A stretch of DNA of 64,000 bases, taken from contig OY855903.1 of the NCBI GenBank assembly GCA_963693305.1, positions 34,436,751-34,500,750 on the forward strand. The letters run 5' to 3'. The notes under the pieces are model-generated. The model was not told the origin of the DNA and searched no databases. It saw only the letters and a program-made list of their open reading frames with translations. Shown one piece after another: positions 52,109 to 63,610 of the stretch; position 1 is the first letter of the stretch; each line of letters begins with the position of its first letter. This DNA is from Meandrina meandrites. Its lineage: Eukaryota > Cnidaria > Anthozoa > Scleractinia > Meandrinidae. A program made the translations under genes and the position numbers.

Positions 52109-54277
52109 ATGGCGGCCGGGGGCGGACTTTTTGTGCCTGCGCGAAGACCAAGGTCTTTCCAAAAACGGCCCATTTTAGCCGACATGGCGGACTGTGAAGT
52201 CATTGAAAGATTCCGCCTTTCACGAGAACGGATAGAGTGGCTCGTGGAGGAACTGAGTGAAGATTTGGAAAGAGACATGGCCAGAAGCTGCCCGCTGGCT
52301 CCGGAAACACAGGTAAATATAATAGACCATTTGCATCATTATTTTGAAAGTTTGAAAAGCCCTTAGGGCATTTTCATCGAAGCGCTATATATATTATTGT
52401 TTTTCATTGCCAACAAACGGCGGGAAAAATAAATGGATAGTTATCTACTTTGTCATGTAAAAGCCGATCACTCGAAATGGCTTCCTTGTGACATCAAAAT
52501 GGGTTCCTGTCACGCACACCTGATCCTACAGCAAGCCATACCTGTTCCCTGTGCTTTTTAAATTTGCAGATTTTTTTGTGAAGGAGGAAGTTAGAAATCA
52601 GGCATTAGTCAGATTAAAGTAAACAAAACAGTGATCGCAAAACAGTCGTATTACGCGCGGTCCTCAAAATACACAAATGTGTTTGTTTATATATGGAATT
52701 AGCTTGAGGAAAAGCGAATAAGAAGCGCTCTGTACTCACGATAGATAAACGAGAATAAAGAATCACAAAATTGTTTCTGCCGCATTTCAATATATCTCAG
52801 CTTGTTTTATGCTAGAACGGTCCCTAGAACAGTCGATTTGGGATCGGTGAAAATTGCGCTTGATGTCTGCCGGTGGAAACGATTTAATCACACCAGTTGA
52901 TCTACAGCTTTCCACTTTTGAAACTCTTGTAAGATCCATCCTTATTCCCAATAATCTCTACACTTATTTCAGCAAAATTCCTATAATTACGAAGTGCTGA
53001 AATAGGCGTTCAGATAGGACACTACATTTCTTAACTCGATGCTGTTTCCTCGGCGGTCCGCATATCTCTTTTGGTTCGTCTCTGACCACTTTGAAATGAA
53101 GATCCTGATTAGTTTGATGCTCACTGCAAGATTTTTGTTGACAACATTTATAATGCCTTTCAGGTTCTCATAGCACTCCGCTATTATGCCACTGGCAGTT
53201 TCTTGAAAGTAATCGCAGATACGATGGGAGTGTCAAAGGCAAGTGCCAGCAGATCTTTGCTTGCAGTCTCACGGTGCCTTGTGAGGATGTCACCAGACTG
53301 GATCGTGTTTCCGACCAGAAATATTGATCTAAATGTAAGTTCCATTTAAAGCTAGACTGGAATATGAAAAAGTGAAAGAAAGGTTTGCAAATTTTGGCAT
53401 AAATTTCTGTGCAAATGTGATTGAACGCAAAGCTTTCCAAACCATATTTTTCAGTCACATGGTTACTTTCCAGAATTTCAGAGGAAAAGGGGATTTCTTT
53501 CTGAAAGCATAGGGAATGGCATACTTTTAATTCTGGAAATTTAAAGGAAACAGATGAGGGTATGTTTCCTGAAAGTTATGACAAATGATTTTTTTTGTCC
53601 TTGTCCTACAGGAAACAATGGCTGATTTTTACAAAATAGCAGGAATGCCACGAGTGGTAGGCGCAGTGGATGGGTCGTTGATCCCCATCAGGGCACCAAA
53701 TAATAACGAACATCTCTATGTGTGCCATAAAGGCTTCCATGCCATCAACACCATGGCAGTGTGTAATGCACATCTCTATTTCACCAACTTCCTCTGCAGA
53801 TGGCAGGGCTCTGTCCATGATTCCGCAGTTTTCAACTCCAGCATGCTCCATGCACACCTGGAAGGTGGGGGGGCAAGAAATGGTTGGCTGCTGGGAGATC
53901 GTGGGTATGGCATCCAGCCATATTTATTGACCCCTTTCAGGCCTGACAGTGTGTCAACTCAGCCACAAAAGAGGTACCAGAAGGCACATACAAAAACACG
54001 AAACACCATTGAGAGGGCTTTTGGCCTATGGAAGGCAAGGTTTCGTTGCCTCGATGCTTCTGGCGGGGCACTGCAGTTTGACCCAAGTCGTTGCTGCTTG
54101 ATAATTACAGCGACTGCAGTGCTGCACAATATGTGTGTTTTTGACAACACACCACTCCCTGGTTATGAGGAGCAACCCCCTCAAGAACCAGACGTGGTGA
54201 TTGAGGTGCCAGCTCACCTTCAAAATAATGCTGGGGTACTGGTGAGAGATCGCCTTATAAATGATGTGTTCCATTAA
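52109..54277 (+). CDS. Harbinger transposase (three exons)
   Basis: Exons are 52109-52312, 53164-53334 and 53612-54277, with donors GTAAAT and GTAAGT and acceptors TTTCAG and CCTACAG, all in phase 0, giving 346 residues. Exon 1 is N-terminal (FRLSRERIEWLVEEL). Exon 2 has a helix-turn-helix (DTMGVSKASASRSL). Exon 3 carries the DDE nuclease: Asp145 in GAVDGSLIPI, Asp221 in LLGDRGYG and Glu259 in NTIERAFGLWKARF. This is the PIF/Harbinger type (related to the vertebrate HARBI1 family), which cuts and pastes the element in the nucleus with help of its Myb-like partner. No defect was seen, so it may be active. The homologous first exon at 10295 uses the same donor position. Confidence 0.9.
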
Positions 54278-56054
54278 CTAAACCACCCCAGAACATTCAA
54301 GTTACTTTTTGCAGCCACAGGCACCCTTAGCTCATAGGAGGAGTTGTACTTTTTCTTCCTGCTTTTGCTTTGTTTGGCCTTTGTTTTCTTTTCTACATGA
54401 AACATTGATTGAAATGCAACAAGAGGATTTACATATTAAAATGTTTACTGAATATGTGAAAGGTGACTTGCCTTACAGCACATGGTGGCACTGTTTGAAT
54501 TTACAAAGGTTTGTATAGAAAAAATGGATTTGAAGTAATGGGTAGATACTTTGATATTTGAACAATAAATCAACCTACCCCATTGCCTTGTTGTAATGTA
54601 TCTCATCTTTTTGTGTCTCAGACAGTTTTTCAGCAGTTTTGCCATGTTATGGGTGGAAACTTGAAATGCCATAACTCAACAAAACAGCTTCAAAATGGTC
54701 TGAGACACAAAAAAGGGGGCCACAAGAAGCAACAAGGCAATGCAGTAGGTCGATTTATTGCCAAACTATCAAGGTATCTATCTGCTTTTTTGTTTTTTTT
54801 TTCATGCAAACCATTTGCCACCATTTGCTGCAAGGGGAGAGTCATGTTTTGCACATTTAGTAAAGGATTGTTGTGTAATACCATACATCTGCTTGCCATA
54901 CCTGTCACATTTGGCTGAAAAAAGAAACAAGGGCAAAACCAAAAACAAAACAAAATGAAGACAAGAAATCGAAATTAATCCTCTTCTCGTGAGCTTGGGC
55001 TGCCCGTGTTTGCACCAATAATGGTTTCTGCAGTATGTTGTCAGATATTTGTTTACAAGACCAAGATAGTAAATTGGTCTTTTATTTGTATACTTAAAAA
55101 AATGCTTAAATAAGATTAGTTCTCCATGCGCCTATTTGTTACATTGTTTGTAAATATTGACTTTGGATGTTCTTGACAAGAACCTTTCATGAGTTATTAG
55201 AGAACATGGGTATCTTGTCTTGTCTTGTCTTAAAAGAGGCAAAAAAATTTATCGTTCTAACATCACCAAAAAAGACAGACAGACATCAGTTTCAAAATGA
55301 AGAAAAACTAATTATAAATTAAAATCATTTGAGACATTTTGTAGAGTTTTAGGATTAAAAAATGACAGCCCTCTCCTTAATACAATTAAAAAACAATGGT
55401 GCTCCCCAAAATGGCACTCAACAAATAGTGTCCCTCCACCCAAATTTATATTTATATGTCTCCTGGTAAGTAGCACTCTTGGCTGTCACCAAGAAATGGG
55501 ATTTTCAACCCTGCAAAATCAATGGTAAAAGAGAAGTGCAAGGTGTTAGTAAAACAATATTGTTTCATTTAAATGTATTAACTTTGATTGATTTAAAATA
55601 CGGCTAGCAAGAACATTACTCATTTTGGCTATTGTGTTCAAATTGGATATTGAATTATTATGGTGGTATATCAAACCACTTTGTTTTTTATTTTCCTTTG
55701 TTTCATATTGTGGCAATGAATACAAGACATAGTAAAATGAAACTTATACTGCTTGGAAAAATTTTAAACTAAGACTAAATCTGAGCAACAATGTATACTT
55801 TTGTATTGTAGTGCAGTTACATTTTTGAGTTAAATGACAACAATATTCAATGTGGAACACAGTCACAGATCCAATAAACATACATGTACAGTTTATATTT
55901 AAACTTAAATTTTTTTGTCACTTGGTTAGTGTTTGCATAAATTGGTGGTTTTTTCCATAAAGAAATTTCTTGTTACCCCTAAAACAGCTCTTTCTAATGC
56001 AGACATAGAAGTCTAAAATTGTCCAAGGTAAAGTTCATCTTGAGAGGTCTTAAC
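54278..56054. other. Harbinger interior between the two convergent genes
   Basis: No supported gene. AATAAA at about 54561-54566 may end the transposase transcript. A TCTTG pentamer run is at 55213-55230. Confidence 0.45.
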
Positions 56055-56946
56055 AGTGCAGAGGATAGGTACCTTCTCTTTTCCGTTCTTTGAGGAGGTC
56101 AATTTCCAAGTCAACCTTTTGGATCTTTTTCTGGTAGTAGGCAGTCACAGTTTCAAAGTACTAAAGGAAAAATGGTTGTTTTCTTTAGAATTCAATGAAT
56201 TATACTTCCTAATCTCCAATCACTCAGCATATAGTGGGAGATATTGAAGGGATGCTCATCATGCTGCTTGCGACATACTGCTAAGCAGCCAACAAGTGAA
56301 TGATAATGAAGATAATACATTTTAAACAAACAATCCCAATAATGTATATGTAGTAATATTTGTTCTGCAACAGTTGAAATTAAAAAATTAGTTGCAGTGT
56401 ATATATCATTGAGAACTGTCCCTACATAATTACCTACCTATCTATTTAGTCACTTAAATTCCATATGTCTGTTTGATTTTTATTACTATAATCACAACTA
56501 TAACAAAATTCTCGAATCTGATTGGTTCTTAGCACGCCCTATTTTTTACCAAATTGGAGCGCGCGCGGCTAAAGTGTCCAATAACAAAGTGTCCAATAAC
56601 AAGGTGTCCAATAACAAAGTTTGCGTGCTGCACATGCGCGCGCTCTTTATTTGGTTTCTTGTTGTGACTAAATACTCCTTGATATTCCTAAAACGTTCAG
56701 CTTCAAGAATGGCTTTTTTGCCTTAGTGATGATAAGTCCTTAGTAGGCTTCGCCTTATCTAAATTTTTTCTCGAATTTTGCTATACTTATGATTAATTGA
56801 TAATAGGACTGAGTGTCGTCCAATTCTGTCTGTAATCATACTCGTGATTAAACAAATCAGACTCCCGCTACGCGGTCGTCCGATTTTGTTAATCACTCGT
56901 ATGATTACAGACCGAATTGGACTCCACTCAGTCCTATTACCATTAC

Positions 56947-57008
<62 letters not shown>

Positions 57009-60000
57009 AGACACCAATAACTAAAAATTAATCCCACACTGGCGATAAGATCACTTTTAAAATAGAAATTGCATGGTTAAAGGTATCTTACTTCCTGCTG
57101 GGCTTGTGCAAGTGTTTTTGATGCAGGCCTTTTCCTTATATGGCCCAGTTGGTGCTTTGCCTGTACACAGGTTTTAGAATCCTAGAAGGTTGAATCATAT
57201 TAGCTGTTTTAGTATATAGTACTTTCGGTGATCATCACCACAGTTGGCAACTGTCATCCAGTACCATTGGTTGATCCTGGTCAAGCAGAAGTTCCACTGA
57301 TGGTGATGATTTGCTGCTTTTATTTACGCTACCATCCTCCTCACCTGCCCCTTGCCCCTTCCCCATAGGGTTTGGAATGATGTTGATGATAGTATATAAA
57401 ACTGTATCAGTATTTTCTTGTGGGTGATTTCAGCTCAAAGTGTTATCCACAAATATATTACCTTTATAGTAACTGAAGCAGTGACGTTGGTATCAGCTGG
57501 CAGACTGACTTCCTGTATCAAATTATAATAAAATGACCACATCACAATTATTGATACATTAACAAGATCAGCCAATATTTGTTTTTGACATACCTTTTGT
57601 GTTTCAAATTTTACTTTTTTCATTTTATATTACTGTATGAGTGCAGGGCAAAGAAAAAAGAGACTCACTTGAAAAATCTTAAAACAAGACAAAAATTTGA
57701 ACCACAACTTATACATCATGGTGATTACTAGGGCGGGAATGTAACTTTGCTTTCTATCATCTTTCAATTTGAAGTATGGTAAAAAATTAAACGCCATGCA
57801 GAGACAAGATACATGTTATAAATACTCTTGATATTGCAGTTTTTGACCAAACTTGTAAAATTATGTTCCATGTTCTACTAATGTTTTATTGTACATTGTA
57901 TGATAAATGTCACAAACTACTTAGAAGTATACCTCTATATCAGCTTCCACCTTTTCCACGTGCCTTTTTCCTGTGCTTGTCTGCTCTTTATTAAAAGCAA
58001 AAGAAAGCATATGAAGTGGACAAACAAGGTCACACCTCTACCTTTACCTCCTATTGATCACTGTTCACAGCCTTATTCCCCTCAGCTAATTCTAATGTGT
58101 TTTTCTGCAAAATTTCCATACCCCACAATGGAAGGTTTTTTGGCTTGAATTTCTATTGAGCTTCCATGGAGTAGTTATGGATACTTTTTGGAACTGCACA
58201 ATGTAGCTTCATACTAGTCTTTTGTCAATCACTTGAAAGGCTTCTGAATGTCCACCCTCTAGGGATTCCAATAACCTTTCACAGAAAATGGGGATATTTT
58301 CTTGGTCTAACCTGACCACAAAGTTTTGTAGGAGAATGTTAAAAAGGTTACAGCAAGCCAAGGAGCCCATAATATACTGCCATAGCTTATTTCAGTTTCT
58401 GTAGCAATAAACAACTTAGGAGTATTTCTACTCCCCCTGGATGGGATGCTAGACCATCACAAAATTACACCTCAGCAGTAAATTTGCCTTTACCAATTTA
58501 TTCAGCTGGGTGGAGAGAGGCACTGCAGGAGTAAGGTGTCTTGTGCATGGACACAATGCAGTCACCCCACTCAGTGCTCGAGCCTGGACTGTTGGATCAG
58601 GAATACAGCACACTAACCATTATGGCCAATGTGACTCGCTGGGATTAGATATAGACACAAATATAATCCTTACCAGACATCCCCATGGAATCGTGCCCAC
58701 CAGGAATCCCAGTAAATGTTTGGGGCCCTAAAATTAGAGCGATCTCCTTCTCGGAAGTACTGAGACTCTCTGTACACGGTTCAGACAGCTTGGCTGTATT
58801 TTCATCATCCTTTAAAAAAAATTCCAATCTTTGTTAAATAACTCTGAAACATGGGGAATAATCCAAGTGTAGCACACATTAGGAAGCTTGCCTACCTCAT
58901 CTTCTAAATTCCCATTTCCTGTCACTCTCAACCTTTTCAGCTCCTTGTTTCTTGCCTCCCTCTCCTTCTTCTTGACAGTTCCTGTCATATCTTCCCATCG
59001 CCTCTTCACCTGACAATATTTGATTTATAAAAAAATTACTTTTAAAACAATATAATTTACTGAAAACAAATTTCATTTTCAAAAAAAGAAATTTTTTTTC
59101 TACTGATAAAAGAAAACAATATTTAAGTTTAAAAAAAAATTTAAGATACACCACTATGATAATGCGTATCCTATTTTTCTACTTGACATTACCTGTTCAA
59201 CACTTTTTTTTTCACCAGGATTTACCGCATTAACACAATCCACAACACAGGCCCATGCCGTTTTCTTTTTTTCAAGTGATACAGTATCCGAAAATTTAGC
59301 CTGAAGGATAGACTAGGGAAAAATAAAATAAAATATAATTCATATTCAAGGTTTTTTTAATACATTCACTAGGCATACATGTATATAAACATAAAATTTG
59401 AGATTTTATAATAGCATGGTGAAATTGTTATTTGAAGGTAAAAAAAAATAGGCCCTATGCGCCAACTTGGCGCCAGGGGATATAGGTGAAGGTGAAGGTG
59501 AAAAAAAACTAGGTATGCTACATATGTAACACTTGTTTGTTGTAGTAACTGGTGAAAAAAATGTTAAACTAATAGTGGGAAATTCAAATTGTAACTCTAA
59601 CCCACTGATGAATGGCAAATTCAAAATGTTTGGGTTATATTTTCATTTTGAATTTAGTACTATTAGTTTAACATTTTTCACTGGTTAAATCGTTGCCCAC
59701 TTTTTTTAAGAACACAGTTTTCAATGCATGCCACATTTGCAATTTTTCTAAACCTGATGCCATGGGTATCCAAAATTGGCAAGGCTTAGTTTAAGGATAG
59801 ACTTCCATATTTTAATGTCTTAGTTGACACGATGCTGTTGCTATGGAAACATGTCTTAATATAAACATGCCTTTAAACTGGGTTTTATATATATATATTT
59901 TGCAGAAAATTTATTTGTCAGATTTTCTGCATCATTTACCTGGAACAAACTTGTAACAATGCTTGTATGTTAACACAATTCTAATGATATTTTAACAGAT

Positions 60001-60479
60001 AGATTTTTAGCTACCCAAGAATGCATATAATGCATTCAATCTCAACTTTTTGACCAACTATGCACGCACTAATAGGCAAGCACCAACGGCTGACGAAAAG
60101 TGTTGGCTATATCGCTCAGAGAAGACGGCTACTTTTTCCCCTAAATTGAAGTAACCTAGAGAAAGACCCTTTCAAACCTTGTTGATGCAGTTGGCTACTC
60201 CATTCTAACCAGCTGCCTACTTCAAATTTTATTGAAACTCCTGCTTCAGCCACAGTTAGTTGTTCTAGTACCTTTTTATTTACTACATGTAGGTGATGGT
60301 CAACATGACTTTCACCAAATGTTTTTTCCACATCATAAAACTTAATATAATAAATTATTAAGGTCCAGATATTTCTATAATAGAAGTTAGCTTACCTGGT
60401 AATTTCCATAGGCCTGAATCAGTGCCTCACTCATGGCCGTAGTAAACCGCGTACTTCTTGATTTCTTCTCAGCAGACAT
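56055..60479 (-). CDS. Harbinger Myb/SANT-like partner protein (multi-exon)
   Basis: Read from high to low coordinates: exon 60479-60396 starts MSAEKKSRSTRFTTAM and ends at GTAAGC; exon 59300-59193 has KKKTAWACVVDCVNAV; exon 59009-58896 has VKRRWEDMTGTVKKKE, the tryptophan-bearing end of a SANT/Myb-like domain; exon 58809-58674 is Ser/Glu-rich (ESLSTSEKEIALILG). Candidate later exons are about 57513-57463 (EVSLPADTNVTASV), 57170-57089 (AKHQLGHIRKRPASK) and 56161-56055, a coiled-coil-like end (QKKIQKVDLEIDLLKERK) with stop. Harbinger elements encode such a protein; it brings the transposase to the nucleus and DNA ends. Phases of the first four exons fit; the link from exon 4 to the later ones does not fit without another exon, perhaps near 58210-58310. 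Confidence 0.65.
56573..56623. repeat. Short tandem repeat AGTGTCCAATAACAA
   Basis: Three copies of a 16-17-bp unit with small changes, in an intron of the Myb-like gene. Confidence 0.8.
56801..56939. repeat. Foldback hairpin with adjoining (ATT)n
   Basis: Arms 56801-56868 and 56872-56939 are near reverse complements, starting TAATAGGACTGAGTG; the centre is CCCGCTACGCGG-like. An (ATT)n microsatellite of about 18 units follows at 56948-57004. A MITE nested in the Harbinger element. Confidence 0.75.
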
Positions 60480-61848
60480 CTACATTGTGTTAATTTACAT
60501 AATTGATAGAGAATAAATAAATTATCATGTGATAATTCCTAAAACATTTTAAAAGTTCTATACATGTATATTACGCTTACTTCCATGAACGCTGCATTTT
60601 TTTTTTGTATTTCTCATTTTTACGACTATTTCGTTTTTGGTTAATTAGGTCCCCAAGCAATCTTGTGTGTTAGACATCATTTGTATTTTTGTTTTTATAT
60701 TTAAATATTAGAATCTTGTTCACCGTTAACTCTTTCGTGGCCACAGCGCCAAAACAATGTAAGGCTGTAGATTTCATTTGTTTACACCGCTTTCTATCAA
60801 ATTGTATATTTCAAAGGTGTGTTTATTTTATTTTCATCAACCATATTTACCCCATCCATTAAATATTACTCATCAATTTCCATCTATCGTATTCTATCAT
60901 GAAGTGCGAGTGAATTAAATGGCTTATAATAAGCGTTATATCATTTGATTGCCGATTTTTGCTGCGAAAAAAATTGTCAGATTATGACAACTCAATCGAT
61001 TACATTCACACATTTTGGGGAAACTGAGAAGCAGTAAGAGAAATGTTTCAAACAACGAGAAGAAAAAAAATTGATTTAAGATTTTTAAACACCAAACAAT
61101 AAGAATGGATAACGTCAAAGTCATAACTATTAATGAAAAAATGTATATACACACCTTTAGTCCTTGCTGTAAAACCACAGTCCGCTGCCTGACGGTCGTA
61201 CACCTCTTCGCGGTGACAATTTTTTCCCGCGCAAACTTAACACCATGGCCGCCATGAACTCAAAAAGAACATCAAATAGAACTTACCTGGGATCTCCATA
61301 AACCTACCTGTTGCACTGGTGCGTTCTAAAATACTGTAAACATGTCACCTCCAATTCGGTTATCAATATGACGTGAGGTATGAGAATACCAGTACTTCAC
61401 AGACAGTCAAGAAATCATAGTAGGTCAAAGTGCATAATTGTCGAATCGAGCTACAAGCTAAGGAAACTGACATGATCATGCAAAATAATGATCTTCCTCG
61501 TTCGCTCTCCTTTAACACAACGGCAACCCCAAAGCTTAACTTAGAACTATAGTGCTGTCCTTCAAACTGCATAAAAATCCAGTCGTGCTTTTCGAATTGA
61601 ATCCGTAGCGAACTCAAATTTGTCAAAGGAAGTCTCGAATGAATCGAATGAATCGAACGAACCTTTAGTACCAAGTCTTTCTCCTTCTCTCACGGACGAG
61701 CGTGAAGCACGCGTAAGAGATTGGTAACGGCCCGCCATTTTATCGGGCCCGGTAATTTACCGGGAACGGTAACGGGTGCTTCGAGAAACGCAACTTCGGT
61801 CCCGATAAAATCTCCCGATAACGTGCCCGGTAAGTTACCGGACCCGGT
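60480..61848. other. Harbinger right interior and subterminal region
   Basis: No gene seen. It would carry the promoter of the Myb-like gene. CCCGGTAA-type subterminal repeats fill 61735-61848. Confidence 0.5.
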
Positions 61849-61877
61849 ATTTACCGGGTCTTTCGAGAAACGAGCCC
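61849..61877 (-). repeat. Harbinger terminal inverted repeat, right
   Basis: 29 bp, exact reverse complement of 51906-51934; followed by CAG and the resumed gene. Confidence 0.9.
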
Positions 61878-61880
61878 CAG

Positions 61881-63045
61881 GCCCGGACCTCTTGAAAATG
61901 CCACCTTAGAGATGTTCCAGAAAGCAAAGTGGGATGAAAAGAAGAGAAAGCTGGTGATGTTGGTCTCCTCTCACAAACGAGAGGAGGATGGACCAGCACC
62001 GATCCCAATGGATCCCGATATGGCCTTTCTCATGCAGGTCTATATCAAAAAGCTAAGACCACTGGTCACAGATGACTGCGAACCGACCAGCAAGATCTTT
62101 CTGAAATCAAATGGAGCGCAATACCACAAGGGAACCATTGGCCGACGAGTCTCTGCGTTCATTATCAAGAGTGGCATCAGGCCAGACAAGCTGATTTCGG
62201 CAACCGACTTTAGGAAGTGGATTGTAACAGAACTTCAGAGGAAGAAGCGTCTGGGAATTCCCATTGATGAAGAACTTCTTAGAAGACTAATGTGCCACTC
62301 TGACAAGACGGCCAAGTTCTGGTACCTCCGAGAGAGCCTGACGGAGGAGGCAGCTGAGGCCTCGGAGCAAATAGCTATGTACACCAAACCGTCGCCAGCT
62401 AAAAAATCTTCCAAACCGTCGCCAGCTAAAAAAACATCCAAACTGTCTGTTGCTGACCCTAACGAGTCTCAGAAGAAAAACTCGCCACATGATGAGGACA
62501 ACGCTTCTGACGTTACGCAACCATCTTCTGCAAAAATGTCACTCACATCAGCCGAGCTAGAAGCTGTGTCGAAGATCTTCAGCGACGACATCTCCTCAGC
62601 AATTTCACCGAGGAAGAAGCGAGTAGTAAGTCTAATGATGAAAGATCCCACGCTTGGCAAGGTGGCAAGATCCGAGGTCAAAGTTAAAAAGGTTACCGAC
62701 CGCGTGCGCCATCTTATCAAAAGCCGACCAACTGTCTCGCCCTACGACCTCCCAGAAGATAGCGCCTCAGAGAGAACGAGAAAATACGTTGCTGAAGGTG
62801 CGCAATCAACAGCATCTACCCACCAAACACTCGAATCTGGTCGGGTGGAATGGAGTCAAGAGGAGTCACAGCTCATCGAAGATGCCTTTGCCAAATTTCA
62901 CAAATGTCCAAGGAACACCGACATAAGGTCCGTCTTCGGCTCCACCAGAGAACTCCAGCGCATCTATGACAGAAACACCTTTGAGCGCATCCGTAACAAA
63001 GTAAAAAATATCTTCCAAAGGCGGCTCAAGAAGAAGAACAAGTAA
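61881..63045 (+). pseudogene. Recombinase gene 3, second part (catalytic domain and C-terminus)
   Basis: The sequence resumes in frame after the CAG duplication with the rest of box I (PGPLENAT), then MLVSSHKREEDGPAP (Lys), SATDFRKWIV (Arg), MCHSDKTAKFWYLRE (His and Tyr), a linker with a repeated PSPAKK(T/S)SK motif, the conserved helical part (SLTSAELEAVSKIFSDDIS) and the Myb-like end (VEWSQEESQLIEDAF to FERIRNKVKNIF). All catalytic positions match unit 1. Without the transposon the gene would be open from 49933 to 63045. An internal Met at 61912 could start a shorter product lacking the catalytic Arg. Confidence 0.8.
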
Positions 63046-63292
63046 ACTGGTGGCGGTGGAAAAAAAAAAAAAAAACCTTAAAAAAAAAAAAAAAAAAAAA
63101 ATTACCCTGGCTGTTTAACGCTTCTCTAAGTGTGTGATAATTGTCAGGGATAAAACACGAGCTGGGGTAGCCAACCCCCGGGGACTGCCCCACAATTGTT
63201 CACAGTCTTTTGAGTTCATGTTTATCTGCCAGGGTAGAAAAAAAAATATGTGTTTAATGTCTTGTGTTGTTCAATGTTGCCCGGAATCGAGA

Positions 63293-63326
63293 GCGGTTCC
63301 TGGTGTCTTAATGCCAGGTGAATTGC
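63293..63326 (+). other. Stem-loop SL-a, unit 3
   Basis: GCGGTT/AATTGC and CCTGG/CCAGG, as in unit 1. Confidence 0.65.
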
Positions 63327-63390
63327 TTGAGGACATGTGATGGGCTTGTGTTTGTAATGTAATGTATATGTTTGTTCCCCGGATCCGAGG

Positions 63391-63424
63391 GCGGTTCCTT
63401 ACCTCTTAAGGTAAGGTGAATCGC
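63391..63424 (+). other. Stem-loop SL-b, unit 3
   Basis: GCGGTT/AATCGC and an uninterrupted CCTTACCT/AGGTAAGG around a four-base loop. The pair G-C of unit 1 in CCTG/CAGG is T-A here, changed on both sides. Confidence 0.8.
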
Positions 63425-63610
63425 TCGATGACAGTGAAGGGTGTTGTGCTGTCCCTGTGTGTGTTCCTCTCACAGTAGCCCTACCTTGTCGCGGTTGAGA
63501 GGCTTGCGTGCCTTTATGAACCTGAGAGACATAATCTCTCAAGGGGAAAGGCCAGACTAAAGGGGCTACCTTACTATTTTTATTATATTGATGTATATTA
63601 AAAAAATTTT

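Larger units (their letters stand above)
51906..61877. mobile_element. Harbinger DNA transposon, 9,972 bp
   Basis: The termini are perfect 29-bp inverted repeats starting GGGCTCGTTTCTCGAAAGAC, flanked by the 3-bp duplication CAG (51903-51905 and 61878-61880). Inside each end are many CCCGGTAA-type subterminal repeats in both orientations, and GTTTCTCGAAGC recurs about 75-100 bp inside both ends. It carries a transposase gene on the plus strand and a Myb-like partner on the minus strand, the usual two-gene set of PIF/Harbinger elements. Perfect ends and an intact transposase suggest a recent insertion. Confidence 0.9.
63046..63610 (+). other. Conserved 3' block of unit 3
   Basis: Nearly the same as 39110-39665: A-runs (63060-63101), TCAGGGATAAAACACGAGC, GGGGTAGCCAACCCC, two stem-loops, the GTAGCCC/GGGCTAC fold (63475-63569) and the TATTATATTGATG A-rich end. 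Confidence 0.65.
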
